Assembly (NCBI RefSeq): GCF_000422905.1
Contig: NZ_AUGY01000028.1
Coordinates: 20,756 to 84,755 of the forward strand
Reading direction: 5' to 3'
Source of the DNA: Paenibacillus alginolyticus DSM 5050 = NBRC 15375
GTDB taxonomy: Bacteria; Bacillota; Bacilli; Paenibacillales; NBRC-103111
DNA length: 64,000 bases
The notes under the pieces are model-generated. The model was not told the origin of the DNA. It saw only the letters and a list, made by a program, of their open reading frames with translations, and made no database searches. Made by a program: the position numbers and the translations under genes. Positions 17,754-26,244 of the stretch are shown here, one piece after another. How positions within the stretch are numbered: the stretch's first letter is position 1; each line of letters starts with the position of its first letter.

Positions 17754-18365
17754 ATGGAACACAATAATCAAGAACAGCCTTACATAGAGCCGGATAAGAC
17801 AACAGAAACGACTCCCGTTAAAACAACGAAAAGCGAAACATGGGAATGGATCAAAGCATTAGTGATCGCGGGAGTGCTCGTGATTATCATTCGTTGGTTC
17901 TTGTTCTCTCCTTTTATTGTTGATGGAGACTCCATGCGTCCGAATTTTTTCACAGGTGAGCGACTCATCGTTAATAAAATTGTGTATGATATTCGCGCAC
18001 CAAAACGTGGAGAAGTTATTGTTTTTCATGCACCGGAAGGTAAGGATTACATTAAACGCGTAATTGCTCTCCCAGGTGAGACTGTAAAGGTTACTGGTGA
18101 CAAGGTGTTCATTAATGGTCAAGAGATTGATCAGCCTTACATCAAGGATGCGATTGAGCAGGCGAAAAAAGAAGGACATGCCTATAATACGTTATCCGAT
18201 TTTCAAGAGAAAAAAGTGCCTGATGGTGAAATATTCGCAATGGGAGATAACCGTGGTAACTCCAAAGACAGCCGAGCGATCGGCTTCATACCTTACAACA
18301 AAATTGTAGGCCGTGCGGAAGTCATTTTTTGGCCAGTGAGCAAAATCAGTTTCATACATTTTTGA
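17754..18365 (+). CDS. lepB: Type I signal peptidase
   Basis: 203 residues. Membrane-bound Ser-Lys peptidase that cleaves signal peptides from exported proteins. A polar N-terminus is followed by one membrane segment (ALVIAGVLVIIIRWFLF, about residues 33-49). The catalytic Ser lies in VDGDSMRPNF and the Lys in DYIKRVIALPGE; GDNRGNSKDSR is the conserved box E. The ATG at 17754 has GAGG nine bases upstream. In Bacillus this position, between rplS and rbgA, is not always occupied by a sip gene, but it is common in Paenibacillaceae (recollection). Confidence 0.95.
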   Translation: MEHNNQEQPYIEPDKTTETTPVKTTKSETWEWIKALVIAGVLVIIIRWFLFSPFIVDGDSMRPNFFTGERLIVNKIVYDIRAPKRGEVIVFHAPEGKDYIKRVIALPGETVKVTGDKVFINGQEIDQPYIKDAIEQAKKEGHAYNTLSDFQEKKVPDGEIFAMGDNRGNSKDSRAIGFIPYNKIVGRAEVIFWPVSKISFIHF

Positions 18366-18376
18366 GGTGAAGAAGA

Positions 18377-19249
18377 ATGACCATTCAATGGTTTCCCGGT
18401 CACATGACCAAGGCTCGAAGACAAATTGAAGAAAAGCTTAAGCTGATTGATGTTGTGATCGAGCTCTTGGATGCCCGCATACCTCTCTCCAGTCGGAACC
18501 CGATGGTTGATGAGATTTTGAAAGATAAACCGAGATTGGTACTGCTTAATAAGAATGATTTGGCAGACCCGCAAGTGACGGCAGACTGGATTAAGTATTT
18601 CGCTGATCAAGGTCTCCCCGCATTGCCGATCGATGCAGCAACCGGAACGCATGTCAAAGAAATTTTGCCGCGTGTTAAGCATCTTTGGGCCCATAAAATT
18701 GAACGGCAGCTAAGTAAAGGGATTAATCCTCGTGCTGTAAGGGCGCTCATTGTAGGTATCCCGAACGTTGGGAAATCGACGCTGATTAATCAACTGGCAG
18801 GTAAGAAGATTGCGGCTACTGGAGATAAGCCAGGTGTTACGAAGGGGCAGCAATGGATTAAAGTTGGAACCGAAATGGACTTGCTTGATACGCCAGGTAT
18901 TTTGTGGCCAAAATTCGAAGACCAAATGGTTGGAATGAGATTGGCAGCAACAGGTGCGATTAAAGAAGAACTGCTTCATTTAGACGAGATAGCACTCTTT
19001 ATCGTTAAATACATGGTTCAGAATTATGGGGCCGGTATTCAAGAGCGGTTTGGGGTTCAAGACCTCCCTGAGGATTTGGACGATATACAGGAAATGGTCA
19101 AAGTCATGGAAGCTATCGGTCGTAAGCGTGGAGCGATTGTGAGCGGGGGCAAAGTGGATTTGGACAAAGCCTCTTTAATCATTATTCGTGAGCTTAGGGC
19201 TGGCAAGATGGGGCGTATTTCTTTGGAGAAGCCTTCAGATAAAAGATAA
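18377..19249 (+). CDS. rbgA: Ribosome biogenesis GTPase RbgA (YlqF)
   Basis: 290 residues. Essential GTPase for a late step of 50S assembly. The GTPase motifs are circularly permuted: NKNDLAD (G4, near residue 58) comes before [14 protein letters not shown] (G1, near 125) and DTPGILWP (G3). [11 protein letters not shown] at the start is typical. The C-terminal helical region binds the ribosome. GAGGTGAAG precedes the ATG, 11 bases after lepB. Confidence 0.97.
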   Translation: MTIQWFPGHMTKARRQIEEKLKLIDVVIELLDARIPLSSRNPMVDEILKDKPRLVLLNKNDLADPQVTADWIKYFADQGLPALPIDAATGTHVKEILPRVKHLWAHKIERQLSKGINPRAVRALIVGIPNVGKSTLINQLAGKKIAATGDKPGVTKGQQWIKVGTEMDLLDTPGILWPKFEDQMVGMRLAATGAIKEELLHLDEIALFIVKYMVQNYGAGIQERFGVQDLPEDLDDIQEMVKVMEAIGRKRGAIVSGGKVDLDKASLIIIRELRAGKMGRISLEKPSDKR

Positions 19250-19265
19250 GTGGAGATAAAGGAAC

Positions 19266-19318
19266 GGTCACTTTTGGGCTCAACTGATCAGGCGGGTCCG
19301 GGGTGGCTTTTCTTTTTA
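19266..19318 (+). terminator. possible terminator after rbgA
   Basis: GGTCACTTT (19266-19274) can pair with the GGGGTGGCT region (19309-19317) through several G-U pairs, followed by TTTTCTTTTTA. The stem is long-looped and weaker than the others in the window. Confidence 0.55.
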
Positions 19319-19348
19319 TACAGAGAATGTGAAAAAAATGGGTGTGGC

Positions 19349-19374
19349 TTGACTAAGCGCCAATCCTTTATAAT
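19349..19374 (+). promoter_or_regulatory. candidate rnhB promoter
   Basis: A perfect TATAAT (19369-19374) lies 27 bases before the rnhB start, but the nearest -35, TTGACT (19349-19354), is only 14 bases upstream of it. Activity is therefore uncertain. Confidence 0.35.
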
Positions 19375-19400
19375 GAGGAGATGGAAAGGGGCGAAAGCCA

Positions 19401-20048
19401 TTGCTAGAGCATGAAAAACAACTGTGGGAGCAAGGTTTTACTCTTATAGCGGGTATCGATGAGGTAGGAAGAGGTTGTTTATTTGGAGATGTGGTCGCAG
19501 CTGCGGTTATACTTCCGATGGGATATGTGCTGGAAGGTGTAGACGATTCCAAAAAGCTTTCTGAAAAGAAGCGAGATGTCTTCTATGATCAGATCATGAA
19601 TGAGGCTTTAGCTGTGGGCGTAGGCATTGTAGACGTGGACAAGATTGATTCGATTAATATAAAACAAGCAGCCAGACTTGCTATGAAACAGGCTGTGCAG
19701 CAGTTAACTATAGTACCTGATTTTCTCCTCGTTGATGCGGAAAACGTCGAGCTGGACATCGAACAATCCGCGGTCATTCATGGAGATGCACTTAGTCAAT
19801 CTATTGCAGCTGCATCGATCATTGCAAAGGTTACCAGAGATCGCATGTGTGTGGAATGGGATGCAAAGTATCCCGAGTACGGACTTGCTATACATAAAGG
19901 ATATGCAACAAAGCACCATAGAGAGATGCTTTTGCGTTATGGACCTACACCGCTGCATCGAAAATTATTTATACGTAATGTGATGGCGCAATTAGAAGAG
20001 AAAGAGAATGTTCTAGAGTCTGAACAGCTGGAATTGGATCTCATATAA
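19401..20048 (+). CDS. rnhB: Ribonuclease HII, divergent active-site loop
   Basis: 215 residues, starting at a TTG with GGGGCG upstream. Degrades RNA in RNA-DNA hybrids and removes single ribonucleotides. Acidic residues D20/E21 (AGIDEVGRG), D112 (LLVDAEN) and D129 (HGDALSQSIAAASIIAKVTRD, shown in part) are present. The loop after GRG reads CLFGDVV where PLAGPVV is typical, and HGD replaces the usual KGD. It lacks the roughly 40-residue N-terminal extension of the Bacillus protein. The place after rbgA is conserved, so orthology is likely; altered specificity cannot be excluded. Confidence 0.88.
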   Translation: MLEHEKQLWEQGFTLIAGIDEVGRGCLFGDVVAAAVILPMGYVLEGVDDSKKLSEKKRDVFYDQIMNEALAVGVGIVDVDKIDSINIKQAARLAMKQAVQQLTIVPDFLLVDAENVELDIEQSAVIHGDALSQSIAAASIIAKVTRDRMCVEWDAKYPEYGLAIHKGYATKHHREMLLRYGPTPLHRKLFIRNVMAQLEEKENVLESEQLELDLI

Positions 20049-20113
20049 CTTATTTTTGTAACGAAAAGGCAATCAGCCGCCGATAATATACATAAGTGTT
20101 AGGAAGATTTGAG

Positions 20114-21973
20114 GTGAGCACCCTGAATATTAGTGGTTTAATTCGCAGTTTAGTCGGTGATTTAACAGCATCTGAAAGTAAGGTGCTTGAATTAAAAGTA
20201 GGACAAATTGTTAAAGGTGTTGTGCTTCAGTTGCTGAGCGACCAGGAGGCGTTGATTAATATTGGCGGTGTGCAGGTTCGGGCCAAGTTGGAAACACCCC
20301 TTAAGCAGGGGGATGTCACGATGCTGCAAGTACAGCCGGAATCTAACGGGGGTCAAGTCCTGCTCAAGCCGCTAACGGCGTCAGATGTTCAAATAGCGGA
20401 TGATTCGCTTAGCGAGCTGTTAAAGGCATTCACGATGAAAGATACGGCTGGGAATCGTCAAATGGTGCAGCAGATGCAGCAGGAAGGCGTTCCGGTATCG
20501 AAGGAGAATGTGAAGGCTTTTGAGGCAGTAATGCGCAGCGTGCCTGAGGGTGTCAATAAGGAAGAATGGGCACAGGCAGCTGTACTTGCCTATAAAAAGG
20601 GTTTGCCGCTCACAGAGGCGACTGTGGGGGCTTTGAGGCAGGTTACCACGGGGCCGCCTGTCGGAAAGGTGCTGGAGCAGCTAGAGCAGCAGGTCGCAGC
20701 CCTGCTTGAGCAAGATTCGGCACATCCGGCGGCTGATACTGCGAAGCAGGTGGTATCGCTGCTCAAGGAGCTGCGGGCTTCCGCCGCAGCTGCATGGCCT
20801 TCTGCGCGACCGCCGGAGGCGCCGGCCGCGGCGGTTGTTGTTGCGCCAGCTGCTCCGCAGGCTGGCGGTAGTGGTAAGGCGGCTCCCGCAGGGTCGCCGC
20901 CTGCTGTTGTGCCCGGCAGCGCGCCTGCGCCTGCTGCCGTTACGGCTCCGCCCGCTGCAGCAGCCGCTGCGGGCGCGGAGCTTCCCGCGGCGGCTGCGCC
21001 ACGCGCGGAGAGCCCTCCCGCCGCCTCGGCGCAGCCGGCGGCGGGGCTTCAGGCCGCCGGCGCAGCGGAGGCGGCCACGACTGAGGCTCAGGCGCGCAGC
21101 GCTGAGCCTCTAGAAGGCGAACCGCCCGCGGCGGGTTCGCAGATACATGAGCCGCCTGCGAAGCAGATGGCGGCTCCAACAGAGGCGCAGCAGCGCAGCG
21201 CTGCGCCAAGCGTGCCTGCGGCTGATCCAGAGCCAAACTGGATCAGTCGCATGCTCAAAGCCGTAGGCGTTGAGCACGAGTCTCATCTAGCGGTAAAGCT
21301 AGATGAGCGCGCAGACGCTATGCTACGGGGGCGCAACAACACAGACGATCAGCTGCCTAATCTGATCGCCACAGCAACTCAGCAGGACGACTCCGTCAAG
21401 CCTGCTGCTGATACACTGAAGAGTCTGCTGCTGCAGCTTGCAGCCTCTGATGACACGCCAGCGCCGCTCAAAGAGGCGGCGCAGCAAGCTATTGGGCAAA
21501 TTACAGGACAACAGCTCATGTTGACAGGTGACAAGAGCTCTATGTTTGCACATATGACACTGTTTGTCCCCTTCATGGATGGCACTGGCCAGCAATCTGC
21601 CGCCATTCACATCCAATCCCGCAAAGGAAAGCGCGGGGAAGTAGACGCGAGTAATTGTCGTTTGCTGTTCGACCTGCAAATGAAAGTAATGGGCAATACG
21701 TTGCTCGATGTACATGTCGTTAACAAAATCGTATCCTTGAATATCCACAATGATCATCCTGCGTTAGCTCCCTTAATGGAGGAGTCCAAAGAAGAAATAA
21801 CAGCAGCCATGAATAAAGCGGGTTACCAATTTATCTCATTGAAATGTTCGCCATATCCACAGCCACCTGTTGTGGAGAATGAAGCTTCCAAGCAAGGGGC
21901 ATCGGACGGTAGAGTAGATCTTCGAGCGCTCTATCAGCCAAAAGCCTATAAAGGGGTGGATTTCCGAGCATGA
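20114..21973 (+). CDS. FliK-like protein with Ala/Pro-rich linker (YlqG-like)
   Basis: About 619 residues, with an uncertain start: GTG at 20114 (AGGA at 20101), GTG at 20096, or a CTG at 20123 placed well after GAGGTGA. The N-terminus has a beta-rich segment (VGQIVKGVVLQLL, then QALINIGGVQVRAKL). Residues about 215-365 are Ala/Pro low-complexity and very GC-rich. The last 140 residues resemble the C-terminal hook-length-control domain of FliK. Bacillus ylqG holds the same place after rnhB and before ylqH. Function is unknown; it is not part of the main flagellar operon, which has its own fliK. Confidence 0.75.
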   Translation: MSTLNISGLIRSLVGDLTASESKVLELKVGQIVKGVVLQLLSDQEALINIGGVQVRAKLETPLKQGDVTMLQVQPESNGGQVLLKPLTASDVQIADDSLSELLKAFTMKDTAGNRQMVQQMQQEGVPVSKENVKAFEAVMRSVPEGVNKEEWAQAAVLAYKKGLPLTEATVGALRQVTTGPPVGKVLEQLEQQVAALLEQDSAHPAADTAKQVVSLLKELRASAAAAWPSARPPEAPAAAVVVAPAAPQAGGSGKAAPAGSPPAVVPGSAPAPAAVTAPPAAAAAAGAELPAAAAPRAESPPAASAQPAAGLQAAGAAEAATTEAQARSAEPLEGEPPAAGSQIHEPPAKQMAAPTEAQQRSAAPSVPAADPEPNWISRMLKAVGVEHESHLAVKLDERADAMLRGRNNTDDQLPNLIATATQQDDSVKPAADTLKSLLLQLAASDDTPAPLKEAAQQAIGQITGQQLMLTGDKSSMFAHMTLFVPFMDGTGQQSAAIHIQSRKGKRGEVDASNCRLLFDLQMKVMGNTLLDVHVVNKIVSLNIHNDHPALAPLMEESKEEITAAMNKAGYQFISLKCSPYPQPPVVENEASKQGASDGRVDLRALYQPKAYKGVDFRA

Positions 21974-22287
21974 CCACGCAAAGGAATGCATCTGGGGAGT
22001 CGCAGCCGACTCCTCTTAAGAAGGCTGTAGCGCTTCGCTACTCACCTGAAGCGCAAAAAGCCCCAACCCTCATTGCAAAAGGGAAAGGGTACATGGCAGA
22101 AGCCATTCTGCAGAAAGCCAAGGAGAATGGGGTCCCCATTCAGGAGGATTCCTCTTTGGTTGAAGTGTTGTCTAAGTTGGATTTGGATCAAGAAATTCCC
22201 CCAGAACTGTATCAATTGGTCGCAGAGGTATTAAGTTTTATTTATCGTTCAGATAACCGAATGAGATCGTCGAGGAATGAAAGATGA
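21970..22287 (+). CDS. FlhB C-terminal-domain homologue (YlqH/FlhX-like)
   Basis: 105 residues resembling the cytoplasmic tail of FlhB after its NPTH autocleavage site. VALRYSPEAQKAPTLIAKG and IPPELYQLVAEVLSFIYR line up with the FlhB tail in this same window (VALKYDSNNMQAPTVIAKG and IPAELFQAVAEVLAYVYK). It lacks membrane segments and the NPTH motif. FlhX in other bacteria is such a stand-alone tail and can substitute for part of FlhB. It overlaps the FliK-like gene by ATGA, matching the known FliK-FlhB partnership. Confidence 0.88.
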   Translation: MTTQRNASGESQPTPLKKAVALRYSPEAQKAPTLIAKGKGYMAEAILQKAKENGVPIQEDSSLVEVLSKLDLDQEIPPELYQLVAEVLSFIYRSDNRMRSSRNER

Positions 22288-22661
22288 CAGAACTTCGTAA
22301 AGATGATCGGAAGCAGTTGGGGAAGCTTGGCGAAGAGTTGGCTGAAGCATATCTTAGTGAGCAGGATTACCGAATTGTGGAACGGAATTGGCGCTGCCGT
22401 TCTGGCGAGCTTGATATTATTGCAGAGAAAGCCAATAAGTTAATTTTTGTTGAGGTCAGAACAAGGCGTCCTTCAGGTCGATTTGGCTCAGCCAAAGAAT
22501 CCGTCGACTATCGCAAGCAATTGAAAGTCAAAGAAACGGCACAATTTTATTTACATCGTTTTCAAAAATACGAGCAGTCCATTCAATTCGATGTGATCAC
22601 TGTAGAAGTATCCGTGGATGGAAACGCACCTCATATAGAACACATACAAGGAGCCTTTTGA
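22284..22661 (+). CDS. UPF0102 / YraN family predicted endonuclease
   Basis: 125 residues. GKLGEELAEAYL at the start and GELDIIAEKANKLIFVEVRTR (shown in part: GELDIIAE, FVEVRTR) are the PD-(D/E)xK nuclease-like motifs of YraN; the acidic residues D and E plus a basic residue are present. The family's role is not established. It overlaps ylqH by ATGA and converges on yifB, with which YraN genes are often neighbours, suggesting a link to DNA uptake or recombination (inference). Confidence 0.92.
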   Translation: MTELRKDDRKQLGKLGEELAEAYLSEQDYRIVERNWRCRSGELDIIAEKANKLIFVEVRTRRPSGRFGSAKESVDYRKQLKVKETAQFYLHRFQKYEQSIQFDVITVEVSVDGNAPHIEHIQGAF

Positions 22662-22705
22662 GAACCGTCTGTCGATAAGACAACGCGTCAAATGGCTCTT
22701 TTTTT
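22648..22705. terminator. bidirectional-type terminator between yraN and yifB
   Basis: AAGGAGCC (22648-22655) pairs with GGCTCTTT (22694-22701), with an alternative AGAACC/GGCTCT stem and an inner TGTC/GACA helix (22670-22681), followed by a T run to 22705. The genes converge here. Confidence 0.75.
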
Positions 22706-22722
22706 ATTGGGGTGTGATAGTT

Positions 22723-24294
22723 TCAGATTTCAATCTCCTCAATTCGCTGCTTCTTATCCAAATTACGATATTGAATCGCCTCTGCCAAATGCTGTGGCTG
22801 GATACTGTCACTTTCCTCAAGATCAGCTATGGTTTGAGCTAGCCGCAGGATGCGATCATGGGCTCTAGCACTAAGTCCCAAAGCTTCGAAAGAGGCACTA
22901 AGGAGTTGATCACCTTCTGGAGTTAGATGGCAAACTTGTCTCATTAGCTTGCCGCTCAATTCATTATTATACTGAATGCCTGTTCCGACATAGCGTTGTT
23001 GTTGTCTTTCATGTGCGCGCATAACTTGCAATAACATTTCTTTGGAAGAAAAGTGATCGGTTCGTTCCTTTAGTTGTGTGTAACTCGGTTTAGGTACTTC
23101 AACATGAAGATCGATACGATCAAGCAGGGGACCAGATATCTTAGAACGATAATGAACAATTTTAGCTGGACTGCAGATGCAAGCATTTGCTTCTGTTTGG
23201 GCTCCATAAAACCCGCAAGGACATGGATTCATGGCTGCAGCCAATATAAAGTGGGAGGGGAATTTGTAAACCGCTCTTGCTCTTGCAATTGTAACATGAC
23301 GATCCTCAAGCGGTTGTCTAAGTACTTCGAGAGCCATTCTCGTGAATTCCGGCAGTTCATCTAGAAAAAGTATGCCGCGATGAGATAAGCTAACTTCCCC
23401 AGGTTTGGGTATTGTTCCTCCCCCGACAAGTCCGGCTGGCGATATGGTATGGTGAGGAGCTCTAAAAGATCTTGTTCGCATGAGAGAGGAGCGATCAATA
23501 AGCTTTCCTGAGGCACTGTATATCTTCGTGACTTCTAAGGCTTCTTTATCTGTCATAGGAGGCAAAATCGAGGGCATGCGCTTTACAAGCATCGTTTTCC
23601 CTGTTCCAGGGGGACCGATTAAAAGAATATTATGCATCCCGGCTGCTGCGATCATCATGGCGCGCTTCACTTGATGCTGACCGTTGACATCGGCATAATC
23701 TTCGACAAAATTATGTTCTTCGGCAGAAAATGTCGAAAGTTCACCACCTTTATAATTAATGTCATTAAATATAAAAGCGTGATGGGATTCCTTGTTCCAT
23801 GATTTAAAGTCAGATAGGTTAGATATCGCGCACACCTCAATACCTTCTATTAAAGCGGCTTCAGGAGCATTCGCGAAGGGAAGGCATACACGTTTAATCC
23901 CTAACTTTTTAGCGGCATGCGCCATAGAAAGAATGCCCGGTATGGGACGAAGTGAGCCATCCAATGCTAATTCACCTAGAAACAAAGTGTTTTGCAAGCT
24001 GTCCATTGGCACCTGAGCAGTTGTAATCAGAATGCCTACCGCAATGGCTAAATCAAAAGATGAGCCTTCTTTGCGTAAATCTGCTGGCGCAAGATTGACT
24101 GTAATCCGATCCATGGGGAATGTATACCCACAATTTTTGATGGAGGAACGCACTCTTTCAACAGATTCCCGAATGGCTGAGTCGGGGAGACCGACCAAGT
24201 TTATTTGGGGTAAGCCGCTTGAGATGTCGACCTCTACTTCGATCGTTTGACCCTCTATACCCTGCAAGCAAGCGCTCATGACTTTGCCATACAT
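22723..24294 (-). CDS. YifB/ComM family Mg chelatase-like AAA+ ATPase
   Basis: 523 residues on the minus strand. Members such as ComM are hexameric helicases that help branch migration during natural transformation. The N-terminal Lon-like fold (SGLPQINLVGLPDSAIRESVERV, seen in part) is followed by GPPGTGKTMLVKRMP (Walker A, near residue 225), LFLDELPEF (Walker B) and a Mg_chelatase C-terminal domain. The AGGAAGGTG ribosome site is separated from the ATG by seven T on its strand. It lies near dprA and topA, fitting a DNA-processing neighbourhood. Confidence 0.95.
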   Translation of the reverse strand: MYGKVMSACLQGIEGQTIEVEVDISSGLPQINLVGLPDSAIRESVERVRSSIKNCGYTFPMDRITVNLAPADLRKEGSSFDLAIAVGILITTAQVPMDSLQNTLFLGELALDGSLRPIPGILSMAHAAKKLGIKRVCLPFANAPEAALIEGIEVCAISNLSDFKSWNKESHHAFIFNDINYKGGELSTFSAEEHNFVEDYADVNGQHQVKRAMMIAAAGMHNILLIGPPGTGKTMLVKRMPSILPPMTDKEALEVTKIYSASGKLIDRSSLMRTRSFRAPHHTISPAGLVGGGTIPKPGEVSLSHRGILFLDELPEFTRMALEVLRQPLEDRHVTIARARAVYKFPSHFILAAAMNPCPCGFYGAQTEANACICSPAKIVHYRSKISGPLLDRIDLHVEVPKPSYTQLKERTDHFSSKEMLLQVMRAHERQQQRYVGTGIQYNNELSGKLMRQVCHLTPEGDQLLSASFEALGLSARAHDRILRLAQTIADLEESDSIQPQHLAEAIQYRNLDKKQRIEEIEI

Positions 24295-24386
24295 AAAAAA
24301 ACACCTTCCTCTCCATAGTTACGCAACTGATTCGAGCTTTCATAAAGTGGGATAAAAGGTGCTTCCTTATTGATCCGTTTTATACT

Positions 24387-24417
24387 TTGACCTAATTGTA
24401 TACGAAAATGGTAAAAT
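24387..24417 (+). promoter_or_regulatory. candidate promoter of zinc-ribbon gene
   Basis: TTGACC (24387-24392), a 19-base spacer and TAAAAT (24412-24417) with TGG immediately before it, an extended -10 form. It overlaps the candidate yifB promoter on the other strand. Confidence 0.4.
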
Positions 24418-24424
24418 TACGCAA
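24395..24424 (-). promoter_or_regulatory. candidate yifB promoter
   Basis: On the minus strand TTGCGT (24419-24424) and TACAAT (24395-24400) are separated by 18 bases, about 100 bases before the yifB ATG. It overlaps the candidate divergent promoter of the zinc-ribbon gene. Confidence 0.4.
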
Positions 24425-24494
24425 TCTGCAAAATGAGCATCGCGAACGTTTTAAAAATGCACAGCTTGCACATACTGGAACTAGAGGTGATGAT

Positions 24495-24752
24495 ATGCAG
24501 GAGAAACCGTATTTTTGTCCCAATTGTCGTTCTAATCGTATCAAGTTCAGTGTAATCACTAGCTACTCTCAGTCGTTTTTGAAGGACGCTCTATCCGGAA
24601 ATATTACAGAATTTAAGGATCCTGACGCGATAGCAGAGCCGGAACCAACGATTCAATGCTTGGTGTGCAGTTTCACGGGTAATGAGCTTCGCTTCATTAA
24701 ACAAGCGGAGCGTGAACCGCGGATGAATTCATCAACAACGCCGCACTATTAA
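24495..24752 (+). CDS. small zinc-ribbon-like hypothetical protein
   Basis: 85 residues, not recognised as a named family. FCPNC at residues 8-12 and CLVC near 57-60 form two CxxC pairs, suggesting a zinc ribbon. The middle (SYSQSFLKDALSGNITEFKD) is polar. The ATG at 24495 is chosen because AGAGGTGAT (24483-24491) is close upstream; a longer frame from 24396 would read through the promoter. It is divergent from yifB, monocistronic, and followed by a strong terminator. Confidence 0.75.
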   Translation: MQEKPYFCPNCRSNRIKFSVITSYSQSFLKDALSGNITEFKDPDAIAEPEPTIQCLVCSFTGNELRFIKQAEREPRMNSSTTPHY

Positions 24753-24766
24753 AAAAGTCGAAGCTA

Positions 24767-24803
24767 GACGTATTTTTCAGATATTGAAAATACGTCTTTT
24801 TTT
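24767..24803 (+). terminator. strong terminator after the zinc-ribbon gene
   Basis: GACGTATTTT (24767-24776) and AAAATACGTC (24787-24796) form a perfect 10-bp stem followed by seven T. Confidence 0.95.
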
Positions 24804-24891
24804 ATGTGGAAAGTGATAGCTAAAGTTTTTCAGCGTGAAAGGAAAATTCGAACGCATTAACGAAAAAAATAAGGAAACTGTCGAAAATTAG

Positions 24892-24900
24892 TGATACAAT
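24892..24900 (+). promoter_or_regulatory. possible extended -10 element for sucCD
   Basis: TGATACAAT fits an extended -10 (TGnTACAAT), with no good -35 upstream. The stretch 24804-25035 contains no gene; it holds this element and the hairpin at 24953-24999. Confidence 0.4.
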
Positions 24901-24952
24901 GGTTAGGGCTTGTGAAGAAGTGTGATACTAATTCCGGCAGCAAGATTTATTT

Positions 24953-24999
24953 CGTGCACTACACAAATAGGAAATTACACTTTTTCCCTGTATAGCACG
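24953..24999 (+). other. hairpin in the sucC leader
   Basis: CGTGC (24953-24957) pairs with GCACG (24995-24999), with an inner GGAAA/TTTCC helix. It ends 36 bases before the sucC ATG with no T run. It could be an mRNA-stabilising or regulatory structure. Confidence 0.4.
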
Positions 25000-25035
25000 T
25001 TTAGAAAGTCCATACTGATAGGAGGATTTTAGGAA

Positions 25036-26196
25036 ATGAATATCCATGAGTATCAAGGCAAAGAAGTCCTGAGACAGTACGGAGTCAACGTTCCTAACGG
25101 AAAAGTTGCTTTTACCGTTGACGAAGCTGTTGAAGCAGCAAAAGAACTCGGAACATCCGTCGTTGTTGTAAAGGCGCAAATTCATGCCGGAGGTCGCGGG
25201 AAAGCAGGCGGCGTTAAGGTAGCCAAAAGCCTCGATGAAGTTCGTACATATGCTAGCGAAATTCTGGGTAAAGTTCTTGTCACTCACCAAACAGGTCCTG
25301 AAGGCAAAGAAGTTAAACGCCTGTTGATTGAAGAAGGCTGTGACATTAAGAAAGAATATTATGTTGGTGTTGTTGTTGACCGTGCGACAGGCAGCGTCGT
25401 TTTGATGGCATCTGAAGAGGGCGGTACGGAGATTGAAGAGGTTGCTGAGCATTCTCCTGAGAAAATCTTCAAAGAAGTTGTGGATCCAGCTATCGGTCTT
25501 CAAGCTTTCCAAGCACGCAGACTTGCTTACTCCATCAACATTCCTAACGAGCTAGTTAACAAAGCGGTTAAATTCATGCTTGCTCTTTATAAAGCATTCG
25601 TAGAGAAAGACGCGTCCATTGCCGAAATCAACCCTTTGGTTGTTACTGGTTCTGGCGACGTTATGGCTCTTGATGCCAAATTGAACTTCGATTCCAACGC
25701 TCTTTTCCGTCACAAAGATATCGTTGAACTTCGTGACCTTGAAGAAGAAGATGCGAAAGAAATTCAAGCTTCTAAATTCGACCTTAGCTACATCGCTCTT
25801 GATGGAAACATCGGTTGTATGGTTAACGGCGCAGGACTTGCTATGGCCACTATGGACATTATCAAGCACTACGGCGGAGACCCGGCTAACTTCCTAGACG
25901 TAGGGGGCGGTGCTACGAAAGAGAAAGTTACTGAAGCTTTCAAAATCATCTTGTCCGATGAGCAAGTTAAAGGGATCTTCGTTAACATTTTCGGCGGTAT
26001 CATGCGTTGTGACGTTATTGCTGATGGTGTTGTAGCTGCTGCTAGAGAGCTTGGACTTTCCCGTCCGCTTGTTGTTCGTCTTGAAGGAACAAACGTTGAA
26101 CTTGGTAAAAAGATTCTTAACGAATCCGGTTTGAACATTGTTGCTGCTGACTCCATGGCAGACGGCGCACAAAAAATCGTTGCTTTAGTTAAATAA
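25036..26196 (+). CDS. sucC: Succinyl-CoA ligase (ADP-forming), beta subunit
   Basis: 386 residues. Forms succinyl-CoA synthetase with SucD, making ATP in the TCA cycle. It starts [17 protein letters not shown] and contains the ATP-grasp fold with [16 protein letters not shown] and, near the C-terminus, [26 protein letters not shown] precedes the ATG. sucD follows after 48 bases. The codon usage (many GCT, GTT, CTT) suggests high expression. Confidence 0.98.
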   Translation: MNIHEYQGKEVLRQYGVNVPNGKVAFTVDEAVEAAKELGTSVVVVKAQIHAGGRGKAGGVKVAKSLDEVRTYASEILGKVLVTHQTGPEGKEVKRLLIEEGCDIKKEYYVGVVVDRATGSVVLMASEEGGTEIEEVAEHSPEKIFKEVVDPAIGLQAFQARRLAYSINIPNELVNKAVKFMLALYKAFVEKDASIAEINPLVVTGSGDVMALDAKLNFDSNALFRHKDIVELRDLEEEDAKEIQASKFDLSYIALDGNIGCMVNGAGLAMATMDIIKHYGGDPANFLDVGGGATKEKVTEAFKIILSDEQVKGIFVNIFGGIMRCDVIADGVVAAARELGLSRPLVVRLEGTNVELGKKILNESGLNIVAADSMADGAQKIVALVK

Positions 26197-26244
26197 TTAA
26201 ACCCGAGCGGTTTCAAATAATATAGGGGATGTGAACAAAAGATC

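Noticed and set aside
20706..21236. Arg-rich plus-strand and Pro/Ala-rich minus-strand open frames within the FliK-like gene
   Set aside because: They are by-products of the GC-rich low-complexity linker, with no plausible start signal.
23074..24250. Several plus-strand open frames of 64-96 residues opposite yifB
   Set aside because: yifB is intact on the minus strand with clear AAA+ motifs; these are shadows.
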